Origin: CBDCFL01 sp965216135
Lineage (GTDB): Bacteria; Pseudomonadota; Alphaproteobacteria; Rhodobacterales; Rhodobacteraceae
Reading direction: 5' to 3'
Assembly (NCBI GenBank): GCA_965216135.1
Contig: CBDCFL010000013.1
Coordinates: forward strand, 1-46,208
Length of the DNA: 46,208 nucleotides
Below are positions 24,509 through 32,441 of this stretch, in pieces; the first letter of the stretch is position 1, and each line of letters begins with the position of its first letter. A model generated the notes under the pieces. That model had not been told where the DNA came from, did no database searches, and saw nothing but the letters and a program-made list of their open reading frames with translations. Both the position numbers and the translations under genes were made by a program.

Positions 24509-25190
24509 GTCACCGGGGACTGCACGTCTCCAGAACACGCGCAAAGCAGGGCATGGGCAAATTCAGCGTGGCCATTGCGCCCGTCCGCAATACGCGCCCG
24601 GCAGGGTGGCATTCTGCCCACCATCCACCCTCTCACCCATTCGCACCGGCAGAGCAGCGGGTTGTCGTCGCGCGGCTGTTTCGGGCAGCGTGCGCGGCCG
24701 TTCCAAGCCCATAAACGGTACCAAGGTCGGGTCGGCGTTCTGCCCGTGATCCGCCTCCGCCCTTTTCGCAACGCAAGGGCAGTGCCCGATCGCGGGTGGG
24801 CGCCTCTGTCGGTTGAGGTCTGCGCTTTATGGTGCCGCTACATCTTCCGTTCATTCGGGTGCGCATGCGGTGGAGGAGCGCCCGCCCACATGGGCGGTCG
24901 GGCGCTGCCCGGCGGCACTTCGTGCCTTGTTCCGGGCTTGCTGTGCCCAACAATCGCGTCACATTTGCGCGCCCGCCCGTCGTGCTGAAGGCTTGCCCCC
25001 GGCGAGACGGGGCGGCCGGGCGCTGCCCGGGCCGCTGCGCGGCTACTGGGGGCATGAGCGCGAAGTTGGACGGCCTGTCTCATTTACGGCGGCATTTCCT
25101 GCACTTCGGTCAGGGGCAATCGCGGCAACTTACCTGACAATCCGCGAACGCGGATCGGCTCAGATCAAATGCAAGCCGTTTTAGGGCAAA
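24509..25190. other. Gene-free GC-rich intergenic stretch
   Basis: No open frame here resembles a protein, although high GC leaves several long frames open. It holds the second dispersed repeat (24778-24948), a related GGGCGCTGCCCGGGCCGC palindrome near 25019-25036, and a GGGTGG/CCACCC inverted pair near 24605-24632. It looks like accumulated repeats between the NUDIX gene and the decayed EamA gene. Confidence 0.6.
24778..24948 (+). repeat. Dispersed intergenic repeat, copy 2
   Basis: Homologous, in opposite orientation, to 19784-19948. Differences are substitutions and small indels that do not preserve a reading frame, which argues for a nucleic-acid-level element and against a gene. Confidence 0.7.
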
Positions 25191-25752
25191 TCAGATCGCC
25201 AGAATAATCGTCACGATTGACGACAGGATCAGCGCAATGCCGATCCACTCCCGCGCGCTGATGCGTTCTGAGAATATGAGCATCGAGGCCAGGATTGAAA
25301 ATGCAAGTTCGATCTGGCCGACCGCATTGACATAAGCCGCTTGCTGCAGCGTAAAGGCGGAAAACCAGCAAAACGAACCCACCATCGAGGTTATCCCAAC
25401 CAGCGCGGCCCGGCGCCAGGCCAGGATCACGCGCCGGATCTGATCGCCATCGCGGATCAGAAACCAGAGTGTCATGGCAATGGTCTGGGCGGCGGTGACA
25501 CAAGCCAGGGTCAGCCCGGCGCGCAGCGCAATATCGCCACTATCCAGTGACAGGGACGCGCCGCGATAACAGACGCCCGATATGCCAAACAGCGCACCAG
25601 AGCCAAGGCCAAGCAGTGCTGATCGGTCCAGACGCAGCCGAAACCGCGCCCGGTCCATGCCGCTCACGTCGGTCAGAAACATCACGCCGAGAAATCCGAT
25701 CACAATGCCGCCGAGCCCGAGCGGAGAAACCAGATCGCCCAACACTAAACCA

Positions 25753-26172
25753 CTACCGGCTGATGCCGGTAGGTTTCCGTTTGGAGTGAAGCTCCAGATA
25801 CTGAAGTATGACATCGTCAGTCACATTGCCTGATGTGGTCGAGAAATATCCACGGGCCCAAAACCGCCTGCCCCAGTATCGTTTGCGCAGGTCCGGGAAC
25901 TCCATCTGGATTTTGCGGGATGAGCGCCCCTTGATCCGCTGCATCACCGTCGACAGCGCCAGGTGCGGTGGGATCGACACGAACATATGAACGTGATCGT
26001 TCGACAGGACGCCCTTCTCGATCCGCACGCCCATTTCACTGCAGGTCTGGCGGATGATTTCACGCAAGCGCACCCGCATATCGCCGTGCAAAACCTTGAA
26101 CCGATACTTCGTAACCCAAACGATATGATATCGGTGATAAAATTTGGTATGACTACCAGTACAATAGGCCAT
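25753..26172 (-). CDS. tnpA: IS200/IS605 Y1 (HUH) transposase TnpA
   Basis: A 139-residue single-strand transposase. The HUH metal motif is DHVHMFVSIPP near residue 60, and the nucleophilic tyrosine is in RGYFSTTSGNVTDDVILQYLE near 109. The start SHTKFYHRYHIVWVTKYR is typical of the family. Its start codon lies at the edge of a perfect 25-bp inverted repeat that would sequester the initiation site in mRNA. The full frame is open. Confidence 0.95.
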   Translation of the reverse strand: MAYCTGSHTKFYHRYHIVWVTKYRFKVLHGDMRVRLREIIRQTCSEMGVRIEKGVLSNDHVHMFVSIPPHLALSTVMQRIKGRSSRKIQMEFPDLRKRYWGRRFWARGYFSTTSGNVTDDVILQYLELHSKRKPTGISR

Positions 26173-26234
26173 GAGCCTTCCCCCTGATTTTGGCTTTCAC
26201 CCAAGGGCGAGCCAAAATCAGGGGGAAGGCTCAT
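26171..26234 (-). promoter_or_regulatory. Long hairpin at the tnpA start
   Basis: Positions 26171-26195 and 26210-26234 are perfect 25-bp inverted arms around a 14-nt loop. The arm reaches the tnpA start codon at 26170-26172. In IS200 a comparable stem-loop blocks readthrough transcription and translation of the transposase; the same role is likely here. Confidence 0.75.
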
Positions 26235-26754
26235 CAGAATTTAGCTGAAGCAGACCGGCTGGAAGCCGGTGGCTCTGACCCTAAGAATTGGAAAGTAGAA
26301 ATCCGATCAATGCGGTCTGCAGAACCTCGGTTTTCTTGAGCGTGATACCAACGGCGAAATTGCGCATCGAAAACAGCTGCACAATGGCGATGGTGGCGAG
26401 GATCTGGGCCAAACCGCCGGTCAGCGCATAGGCCCAGAACGCCGCGTCCGGCGCGGGCAGCGACCGTCAGTTGAACTGACCAAGACCGCTAATCCGGCGG
26501 CCACCAGCGGGGCGGAATAGATGAACCGAGCGTAGGTGGCGCCGGCAGCTGAAAGTCCGGCTCCAGCCAGTTGTTTTTGCAGTATGAACCGCAGGGTCTG
26601 CGCCGTTGCGGCAGCGATGGTGATCCAAATCCACGCAGACATCGAGGCGACACTGTCCGACAGACAGCCGACAGGGTGCCGGCAATGATTTTTTTGTGGC
26701 TTTCTGGGTATCGCGGTTCGCGCAAGTTCGCCAGATCGTTTTGTATGGGGTTGA

Positions 26755-26769
26755 GAACAAAAGAAGAAC
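26755..26769. promoter_or_regulatory. LexA (SOS) box
   Basis: GAAC-N7-GAAC, which on the other strand is GTTC-N7-GTTC, the exact LexA operator of alphaproteobacteria. It lies 16 bp before the imuA-like start codon. The position and exact match make DNA-damage control of that gene likely. Confidence 0.8.
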
Positions 26770-26785
26770 ACTCTATCCTCATGGC

Positions 26786-27445
26786 ATGGATTCCGCCGTT
26801 TTACTTCATAACAACCGCCACAAGCGCAGCCGCCGTGAACAGGTTTTTATCAATGATATTAGCCTTTTATGTGCCAGAGCGCATGAGTTTTGCGGGTCCG
26901 CCCGGCGCACCCTGGCGATGATGCTGGCCGCCCGGGTGGAGGGGCCGGTTTTTTGGATTTCACCGGCCTGGACGGTCGAAAAGCTCCATGCCCAAGGGAT
27001 GCAGCGCTTCGTCGATCCGGGCCGCTTCACCTTTCTCACCCCCACCCGCCCCGAAGATGTACTCTGGGTGATGGAAGAGGTTTTGCGCAATGGTATCATA
27101 CCTTTAGTTGTGGCCGATATTCCCGCACCCCCAGCGCTCACCCCCGTCCGGCGCCTGCATCTGGCCGCCGAAACCGGTGCGAGCGAAAGCGGGCAGGCAC
27201 CTTTGGGTGTGCTGGTCTGCGGCAGTTCCGGCGGTGCGGCGGGAATTGAAAGCCGCTGGCAACTGACCCCGGCCCATGGCCCGGATCGTCCCGGCTGGTG
27301 CCTGACCCGGCAGCGCGCGCGTACCGCACCACCGAAAAGCTGGCGCGTTGAACCGCAAAAGGGCGGCTTCCAACTCAGTCCGGAACCGATCACAGATGCC
27401 TCAGATCAGGGCAGAACGGCCAAACCAAACCAGCAAGCAGGCTAA
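26786..27445 (+). CDS. imuA: ImuA-like SOS mutagenesis protein (orphan)
   Basis: A 219-residue RecA-fold-like protein resembling the ImuA proteins of Rhodobacteraceae: CARAHEFCGSARRTLAMMLAARVEGPVFWISPAW, then RFTFLTPTRPEDVLWVMEEVLRNG, VVADIPAPPALTPVRRLHLAAETGA and a PLGVLV segment. ImuA works with ImuB and the error-prone polymerase DnaE2 in SOS mutagenesis. A LexA box directly upstream supports this. imuB and dnaE2, which normally follow in the same operon, are absent; a permease gene lies 121 bp downstream. The assignment is by remembered similarity, so moderate confidence. Confidence 0.65.
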   Translation: MDSAVLLHNNRHKRSRREQVFINDISLLCARAHEFCGSARRTLAMMLAARVEGPVFWISPAWTVEKLHAQGMQRFVDPGRFTFLTPTRPEDVLWVMEEVLRNGIIPLVVADIPAPPALTPVRRLHLAAETGASESGQAPLGVLVCGSSGGAAGIESRWQLTPAHGPDRPGWCLTRQRARTAPPKSWRVEPQKGGFQLSPEPITDASDQGRTAKPNQQAG

Positions 27446-27565
27446 CCCGGTGCAGCAGCCGCACCGCGGCATCTTCGGTCCAGGCGTAATTGCAGCCGAA
27501 TATTTGCATCACCCGTTACCCCGCAAAGGGTGACAGCCACGAAAGGGGCAGGTATCTCTGCGCCC

Positions 27566-29344
27566 ATGACAGTGGACCAAATTATTCTGTTTGCTTTGTT
27601 CGGCGCGGTATTTGCGATGCTTTTGTGGGGCCGGTTTCGCTATGATCTGGTCGCCTTTTCGGCACTTATGGCCGGTGTCGTGCTGGGTGTCGTGCCGACC
27701 AAAGACGCATTCGCCGGTTTTGGCCACCCGGCGACGCTGGTGGTCGCACTTGTGCTGGTAGTCTCGGCCGGGCTGGTGCGCTCGGGCACCGTCTTTCTGA
27801 TCACGCGAACGCTGGTCGACAGCGCCCGCGCACTGGGTGCCCACATCGCTTTGATGGGCGTGATCGGCGGCGTGCTGTCGGCATTCATGAATAACGTCGC
27901 CGCCCTTGGCCTGTTGATGCCGGTCGACATCCAGACCGCGCGCAAGGCGGGCCGCAACCCGGCGCTCAGCCTGATGCCGCTTTCGTTTGCGACGATCCTG
28001 GGCGGAATGGTCACCCTGATCGGCACGCCGCCCAACATCATCATCGCGGCGATCAGACAGGACGCGCTGGGCGAGCCGTTCAAGATGTTCGATTTTGCCC
28101 CCGTCGGCGGGATTACAGCGCTGGCCGGGCTGGTCTTTGTCGCGCTTATCGGCTGGCGGCTGATCCCGTCGCGCGATGACGCCGCAAGCAGCGACCCGAT
28201 GTCCGACATCGCCGCCTATATCGCCGAACTAACCGTGCCAGAGGGCAGCAAGCACGAAGGCACGAGAGTCTCTGAACTGTTTGAAATAGCGGAAAAAAAC
28301 GACGTCGCGATCCTCGGGTTGGTGCGCGCGGGCAAGCGGCTTTATGGCGCTCAGGCCAACGCGCCGTTGATCGCCGGTGATGCGCTGGTGCTCGAGGCAA
28401 CGCCAGATGCGCTTGACGAGTTTCGCGCGGCGTTATCGCTCGATTTTGCCGATCCGGCCCGTCAGGGAAATCTGACCGCCGAAGGCGATGGCGTCCAGGT
28501 CGTCGAGGTCGTGGTCACCGAGAACTCGCGCCTGCGCGGGCGCACGGCGCAGGCTGTGGGCCTTGGCTGGCGCCAGCGCACCGTTTTGATGGGCATCTCG
28601 CGTGGCGGCAGGCGGATCACCAAACAGGTGCGCAAAACGCCGATCCGCGCGGGCGACATTCTGTTGCTGCTGACGCCTTCGGACAACGGCGCAGAGGTGG
28701 TTGAATGGCTGGGCTGTCTGCCGCTCGCCGACCGCGGGTTGGCGGTAACCGATGACAAAAAAGTCTGGCTGGCAATCGGCCTGTTTGCCGCCGCCGTGGC
28801 CGCGGCCAGCGTCGGCTGGCTTTACCTGCCGGTGGCGCTGGGCATCGTCGTGGTCGCCTATGTGCTGACCCGCATCATGCCGATCTCGGAAATCTACACC
28901 CATATCGAATGGCCGGTGGTCGTGCTGCTGGGCTCGATGATCCCGCTTGGCGCAGCGCTGCAAACCTCGGGCGGCACCGAATTGATCGCGGGAACCCTGA
29001 TCAGCATCACCCAAGGTTTGCCAGCCTGGGCGATCCTGACCGTGCTTATGGTGGTCACCATGACGCTGAGCGATGTGCTGAACAACACTGCCACGACCAT
29101 TGTCGCAGCCCCGGTCGGCATCCAGATGGCGGCCAGCCTTGGCGTTAATCCAGACCCATTCCTGATGGTCGTGGCCATTGCCGCCTCTTGCGCCTTCCTC
29201 ACCCCCATCGGCCATAAAAACAACACCCTGATCCTCGGCCCCGGCGGCTACAGCTTCGGCGATTACTGGCGTATGGGCTTGCCGCTCGAGGTGCTGGTCG
29301 TCGCCGTTTCGATCCCGTCGATCATGGTGTTCTGGCCGTTTTGA
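27566..29344 (+). CDS. SLC13/DASS-type anion permease with two TrkA-C domains
   Basis: A 592-residue inner-membrane protein. N-terminal helices include FMNNVAALGLLMPV and LSLMPLSFATILGGMVTLIGTPPNIIIAA, the latter typical of the CitM/SLC13/ArsB ion-transporter superfamily. Two cytoplasmic RCK-C (TrkA-C) domains occupy about residues 210-385. The second membrane half has the repeat signature LNNTATTIVAAPVGIQMA and FLTPIGHKNNTLI. Substrates in the family are sulfate or dicarboxylates; the exact one is unknown. I use the ATG at 27566 preceded by AAAGGGGCAGG. IS1595 copy 2 is inserted 12 bp after its stop codon and leaves it intact. Confidence 0.87.
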   Translation: MTVDQIILFALFGAVFAMLLWGRFRYDLVAFSALMAGVVLGVVPTKDAFAGFGHPATLVVALVLVVSAGLVRSGTVFLITRTLVDSARALGAHIALMGVIGGVLSAFMNNVAALGLLMPVDIQTARKAGRNPALSLMPLSFATILGGMVTLIGTPPNIIIAAIRQDALGEPFKMFDFAPVGGITALAGLVFVALIGWRLIPSRDDAASSDPMSDIAAYIAELTVPEGSKHEGTRVSELFEIAEKNDVAILGLVRAGKRLYGAQANAPLIAGDALVLEATPDALDEFRAALSLDFADPARQGNLTAEGDGVQVVEVVVTENSRLRGRTAQAVGLGWRQRTVLMGISRGGRRITKQVRKTPIRAGDILLLLTPSDNGAEVVEWLGCLPLADRGLAVTDDKKVWLAIGLFAAAVAAASVGWLYLPVALGIVVVAYVLTRIMPISEIYTHIEWPVVVLLGSMIPLGAALQTSGGTELIAGTLISITQGLPAWAILTVLMVVTMTLSDVLNNTATTIVAAPVGIQMAASLGVNPDPFLMVVAIAASCAFLTPIGHKNNTLILGPGGYSFGDYWRMGLPLEVLVVAVSIPSIMVFWPF

Positions 29345-29356
29345 CAAGACTGATAT

Positions 29357-30468
29357 CGTGCCTATCCGGTTGTCACCCACACCCACTATATGTAGGGTAT
29401 GGCGTCGCGTGGCTCGGGAGGCGGACGAAGCGGGGATGGATGTTCCGCAGCGCGAAGACCTTTCGTTTCCGCGGTCGCTTCCCGAGTTTCGACGACTTTT
29501 CCCGGATGACGCGGCCTGTGCCGCCTACCTGGAGAAGGCGCGGTGGGGTGACGGGTTCGTCTGCCCCCATTGCCAGACGGCGGCAGAGCCGTTCCGCTTC
29601 ACCAGCCGGCCCGGCGTCTTGCGCTGTCGAAAGTGCCGCCGCGACACCGGGCTGACGGCGGGGACGGTCATGGAGCGCTCCCATACGTCGCTGGGCGTAT
29701 GGTTCTGGGCGGCCTATCTGGTTGCCAGCCAGACGCCCGGCATGTCTGCCACACAGTTCCAGCGCCAGGTCGGGCTTTCCCGTTACAAAACCGCCTTTCA
29801 GATCCTCCACAAGCTCCGCGCTGGTATGGTTCGGCCGGATCAGGACCGCATCGGCAGCGAGGCCTGCGACCATGTCGAAGTCGACGAAACCTGGGTCGGC
29901 GGCCGCACGCGCGGCAAGGGCCGGGGCGTTCACCACAAGCTTCTTGTCGCCAGCGCCGTTGAAGTGCGACAGCGCAAGCCGGGAACCAAGCTCGATAAGC
30001 GGAAGGGCGGTCGCTACGCCGGACGTGTCCGACTCGCTGTCGTGCCAGACCGCAGCGCGGAATCGCTCTGCGGCTTTGTCGAGGGTGCCGTTACTTCGGG
30101 TGCGTCGGTCATCACCGACGATTGGTCCGGCTATACCAGCCTCGCCAAGCGCGGCTACAAACACCTCGCCGTCGCCGAGCGAGGCAACTCCCAGGTCGCT
30201 GAGGAGTATCTGCCGATCATTCATCTCGTCTTCTCCAACCTGAAGACGTGGCTGAGTGGCATTCATCACAGCGTGAGCCACCAGCACCTCCAAGCCTACC
30301 TCAACGAGTTCACATTCCGCTTCAACAGGCGATTCTGCCCGTTCAACGCCTTCCGGTCCCTGCTCGGAATCGCTGGCGATGTCACCGCTCCCACTTACGC
30401 CGAGCTTTACTCGGGCGACTGCGAGCACCCTAGATGTAGTGGGTGTGGGTGACAACCGGATAGGCACG
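29357..30468 (+). mobile_element. IS1595-family element, copy 2
   Basis: A 1112-bp element, nearly identical to copy 1 but in the opposite orientation, flanked by a perfect 8-bp duplication ACTGATAT at 29349-29356 and 30469-30476. It separates the anion permease from the LysE pseudogene, and its right end lies 6 bp from the LysE start codon. Confidence 0.95.
29436..30452 (+). CDS. IS1595-family transposase
   Basis: A 338-residue protein differing from the copy at 22257-23273 by only a few residues (for example Lys for Glu in SRYKTAF). It has the same zinc ribbon CPHCQ...CRKC, DDE residues in VEVDETWVGG and ITDDWSGY, and the C-terminal FNRRF block. The frame is open and probably functional. 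Confidence 0.93.
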   Translation: MDVPQREDLSFPRSLPEFRRLFPDDAACAAYLEKARWGDGFVCPHCQTAAEPFRFTSRPGVLRCRKCRRDTGLTAGTVMERSHTSLGVWFWAAYLVASQTPGMSATQFQRQVGLSRYKTAFQILHKLRAGMVRPDQDRIGSEACDHVEVDETWVGGRTRGKGRGVHHKLLVASAVEVRQRKPGTKLDKRKGGRYAGRVRLAVVPDRSAESLCGFVEGAVTSGASVITDDWSGYTSLAKRGYKHLAVAERGNSQVAEEYLPIIHLVFSNLKTWLSGIHHSVSHQHLQAYLNEFTFRFNRRFCPFNAFRSLLGIAGDVTAPTYAELYSGDCEHPRCSGCG

Positions 30469-30474
30469 ACTGAT

Positions 30475-31073
30475 ATGTCCGCTGAACTGATCTCTGCCCT
30501 GTTCGTTTTCGCCTTTGTCGCGTCGGTTACACCGGGGCCGAACAACTTGATGCTGATGGCATCGGGTGCCAATTTCGGCTTTCGCCGCACTACGCCGCAC
30601 ATGTTTGGTATTGCGGTCGGCTTCAACGTGATGGTGGTCCTGCTGCGGATGGGGTTGATGGGCGTATTTGATGCCTTCCCAGCAATGCGTCAGGTGCTCA
30701 AAGTCGTCTCTGTCGCTTATCTGTTGTGGCTGGCGTGGAAGATTGCCAATGCCGCTGCACCCGGGCGCGCCGAAGCCGGTGGCAAGCCGCTGACCTTCTG
30801 GCAAGCAGCGGCATTTCAATGGGACAATCCCAAAAAGCTGGGCTTTTGCGCTGGCGGCGATCAGTATCTACGCGCCCGGTCGGGATCTTGCCGCGGTTCT
30901 GATCGTGGCTTCCGCTTCTGGCCGCGGTCGGACCGGTCGTCACGATCTGGACCTTGCTCGGCCAGCAAATGCGGCGTTTTCTGACCAGCGCGGCGCGGCT
31001 CAGGGCGTTTAACTGGACGATGGCCGCAGCCCTGATCGCCACGCTCTATCCTGTGCTTGTGCCCACCGGTTAG
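30475..31073 (+). pseudogene. LysE/RhtB-family amino-acid exporter, two frameshifts
   Basis: The first 120 codons match LysE-family exporters (ASVTPGPNNLMLMASGANFGFRRTTPHMFGI). After FQWDNPKK the frame shifts; the expected WAFALAAISIYAPGRDLAAVLIVAS is in another frame. A second shift near 30910 is needed to recover VGPVVTIWTLLGQQMRRFL and the end ATLYPVLVPTG at 31073. Intact, it would be a six-helix exporter of about 200 residues. The IS1595 insertion next to the start has also removed the native promoter. It is a dead gene. Confidence 0.88.
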
Positions 31074-31162
31074 AGTCGCACGCGGGCCCGAGGCGTCAAC
31101 CCCGACGTCGCGCCGTCGAAAAAGCACTGCCGCGTCCGTGCTGATCGCGTTAACAATGCCGC

Positions 31163-32383
31163 ATGCGCATCCTGATTTCATTCGCAGCCCACTTCCTTTC
31201 GGTGATATTCCTACAGCTTGGTGCGGGCGGTCTGGCCCCTATCGATGCGATCTCAGGCCTGCAATTCGGATATTCCAAGGGTCAGGTCGGCCTGCTTGGT
31301 TCGGCCCATTTCGTCGGTTTTTTTATCGGCTGCTGGTGGGCACCCAGGGTCATGGGCGCGGTCGGCCATAGCCGCGCCTTCGCTGCCTTCACCGCCACCG
31401 GCACCATCGGTATCATCGCCCATATGATGTGGGTCGATCCTGTCGCCTGGGCGATTTTCCGCATAATGGCGGGATTTTGCATCGCCGGTGCCTATACCGT
31501 GCTGGAAAGCTGGCTGCAGGCCAAGGTCAGCAACGCAACACGTGGCCGGACAAAGGGGATCTATCGCATCGTCGATATCGGCGGATCACTTGGCGCCCAG
31601 TTGATTATCGCGGTCCTCGAGCCAGGCCATTACATTTCCTATAACCTCTTGGCGATCCTGTGCTGTGCTGCACTTCTGCCGATCACACTGACCCGGTCCA
31701 GCCCGCCCAAAACCCCGGACGCCCCGCGCCTGCACCCGAGCCTGGCCTTGCGCCTGTCGCCACTGGCGGCGGCTGGCGTGGTGGTGGCCGGCCTGACTAC
31801 CTCGGCGTTTCGCATGGTCGGCCCGATCTATGGCGTAGAGGTGGGCCTGTCGAACGACCAGATTGCGCTGTTTCTGGCGGCATTCGTCGCCGGTGGTGCG
31901 GCGGCTCAGTATCCGGCTGGCTGGCTGGCGGATCGCTATGATCGGCGCTGGGTGCTGATCTGGCTGTCAGCCGCGGCGATGGGGTCCTGCGCGATCGCCA
32001 TTGTGTTTAGTTCCGGCACGACCCAGGTCATGACCACCGCAGCGCAGTTTGGTTTCATGACTTTTCCGATCTACTCGGTCAGCGCCGCGCATGCCCATGA
32101 TTTCGCCACCAACGAGCAACGCGTCGAACTGTCGGCGGCACTCATGTTCCTCTATGCGCTTGGCGCGATTGCCAGCCCCTATCTGGCATCCGGGCTGATC
32201 GAGGCCTTTGGCTCGTCAGCAATGTTCCTGTTCATCTCCGCCGCGCACTTGGTGCTGATCGTGTTCGGCCTGGCGCGGATGCGGGCGCGGCCGACAGCCT
32301 CTGAACGCACAACCTATATCTATGCGCCACGCACCAGTTTCATGGTCGGCAGGCTGATGGCAAGACTGCGAGAGAAGCGCTAG
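31163..32383 (+). CDS. MFS transporter (YcaD-like)
   Basis: A 406-residue major facilitator with about 12 helices: SKGQVGLLGSAHFVGFFIGCWWAPRVMGAVGHSRAF spans helix 2, loop and helix 3, and RIMAGFCIAGAYTVLESWLQ is the conserved helix 4-5 region typical of YcaD-type permeases. The second half starts LAAAGVVVAGLTTSAFRMVGPIYG. It is an inner-membrane secondary transporter of unknown substrate. metG begins 58 bp downstream. There are no lesions, unlike the neighbouring LysE gene. Confidence 0.83.
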   Translation: MRILISFAAHFLSVIFLQLGAGGLAPIDAISGLQFGYSKGQVGLLGSAHFVGFFIGCWWAPRVMGAVGHSRAFAAFTATGTIGIIAHMMWVDPVAWAIFRIMAGFCIAGAYTVLESWLQAKVSNATRGRTKGIYRIVDIGGSLGAQLIIAVLEPGHYISYNLLAILCCAALLPITLTRSSPPKTPDAPRLHPSLALRLSPLAAAGVVVAGLTTSAFRMVGPIYGVEVGLSNDQIALFLAAFVAGGAAAQYPAGWLADRYDRRWVLIWLSAAAMGSCAIAIVFSSGTTQVMTTAAQFGFMTFPIYSVSAAHAHDFATNEQRVELSAALMFLYALGAIASPYLASGLIEAFGSSAMFLFISAAHLVLIVFGLARMRARPTASERTTYIYAPRTSFMVGRLMARLREKR

Positions 32384-32441
32384 CCCTTGCTGGGGCCTTG
32401 CGCTAAGCAGCGCGCGAACAATCAGCAAGCAAACGCGGTCT

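Larger units (their letters stand above)
25743..26292 (-). mobile_element. IS200/IS605-family element (tnpA only)
   Basis: About 550 bp placed by the two halves of the interrupted EamA gene. Each end carries a short imperfect-palindrome hairpin of the kind recognised by Y1 transposases: CTACCGGC-TGAT-GCCGGTAG (25753-25772) and ACCGGC-TGGAA-GCCGGT (26254-26270). There are no terminal inverted repeats and no target duplication, as usual for this family. Exact ends are uncertain by a few bases. Confidence 0.85.
25191..26642 (-). pseudogene. EamA/DMT-family transporter, split by IS200 and frameshifted
   Basis: The 5' part (26642 to about 26293) starts MSAWIWITIAAATAQTLRF and carries the first helices. 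A one-base shift near 26455 moves the frame to LPAPDAAFWAYAL...GITLKKTEVLQTALIGFLL. An IS200/IS605 element is then inserted. The 3' part (25742 to 25191) resumes LGDLVSPLGLGGIVIGF and continues through the second five-helix EamA repeat to ILSSIVTIILAI. Intact, it would be a 10-helix drug/metabolite-family exporter. Two independent lesions make it non-functional. Confidence 0.85.

Noticed and set aside
24829..25137. A 102-codon frame in the NUDIX-EamA intergenic stretch
   Set aside because: It lies over the dispersed repeat, whose second copy does not keep the frame, and its sequence is low-complexity Arg/Pro-rich.
28433..29386. A 317-codon minus-strand open frame
   Set aside because: It is antisense to the anion permease; its His/Gln/Arg-rich composition is that of a GC-rich shadow frame.
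29373..30626. A 417-codon minus-strand open frame
   Set aside because: It is the antisense of the IS1595 transposase and repeats identically opposite the other copy.
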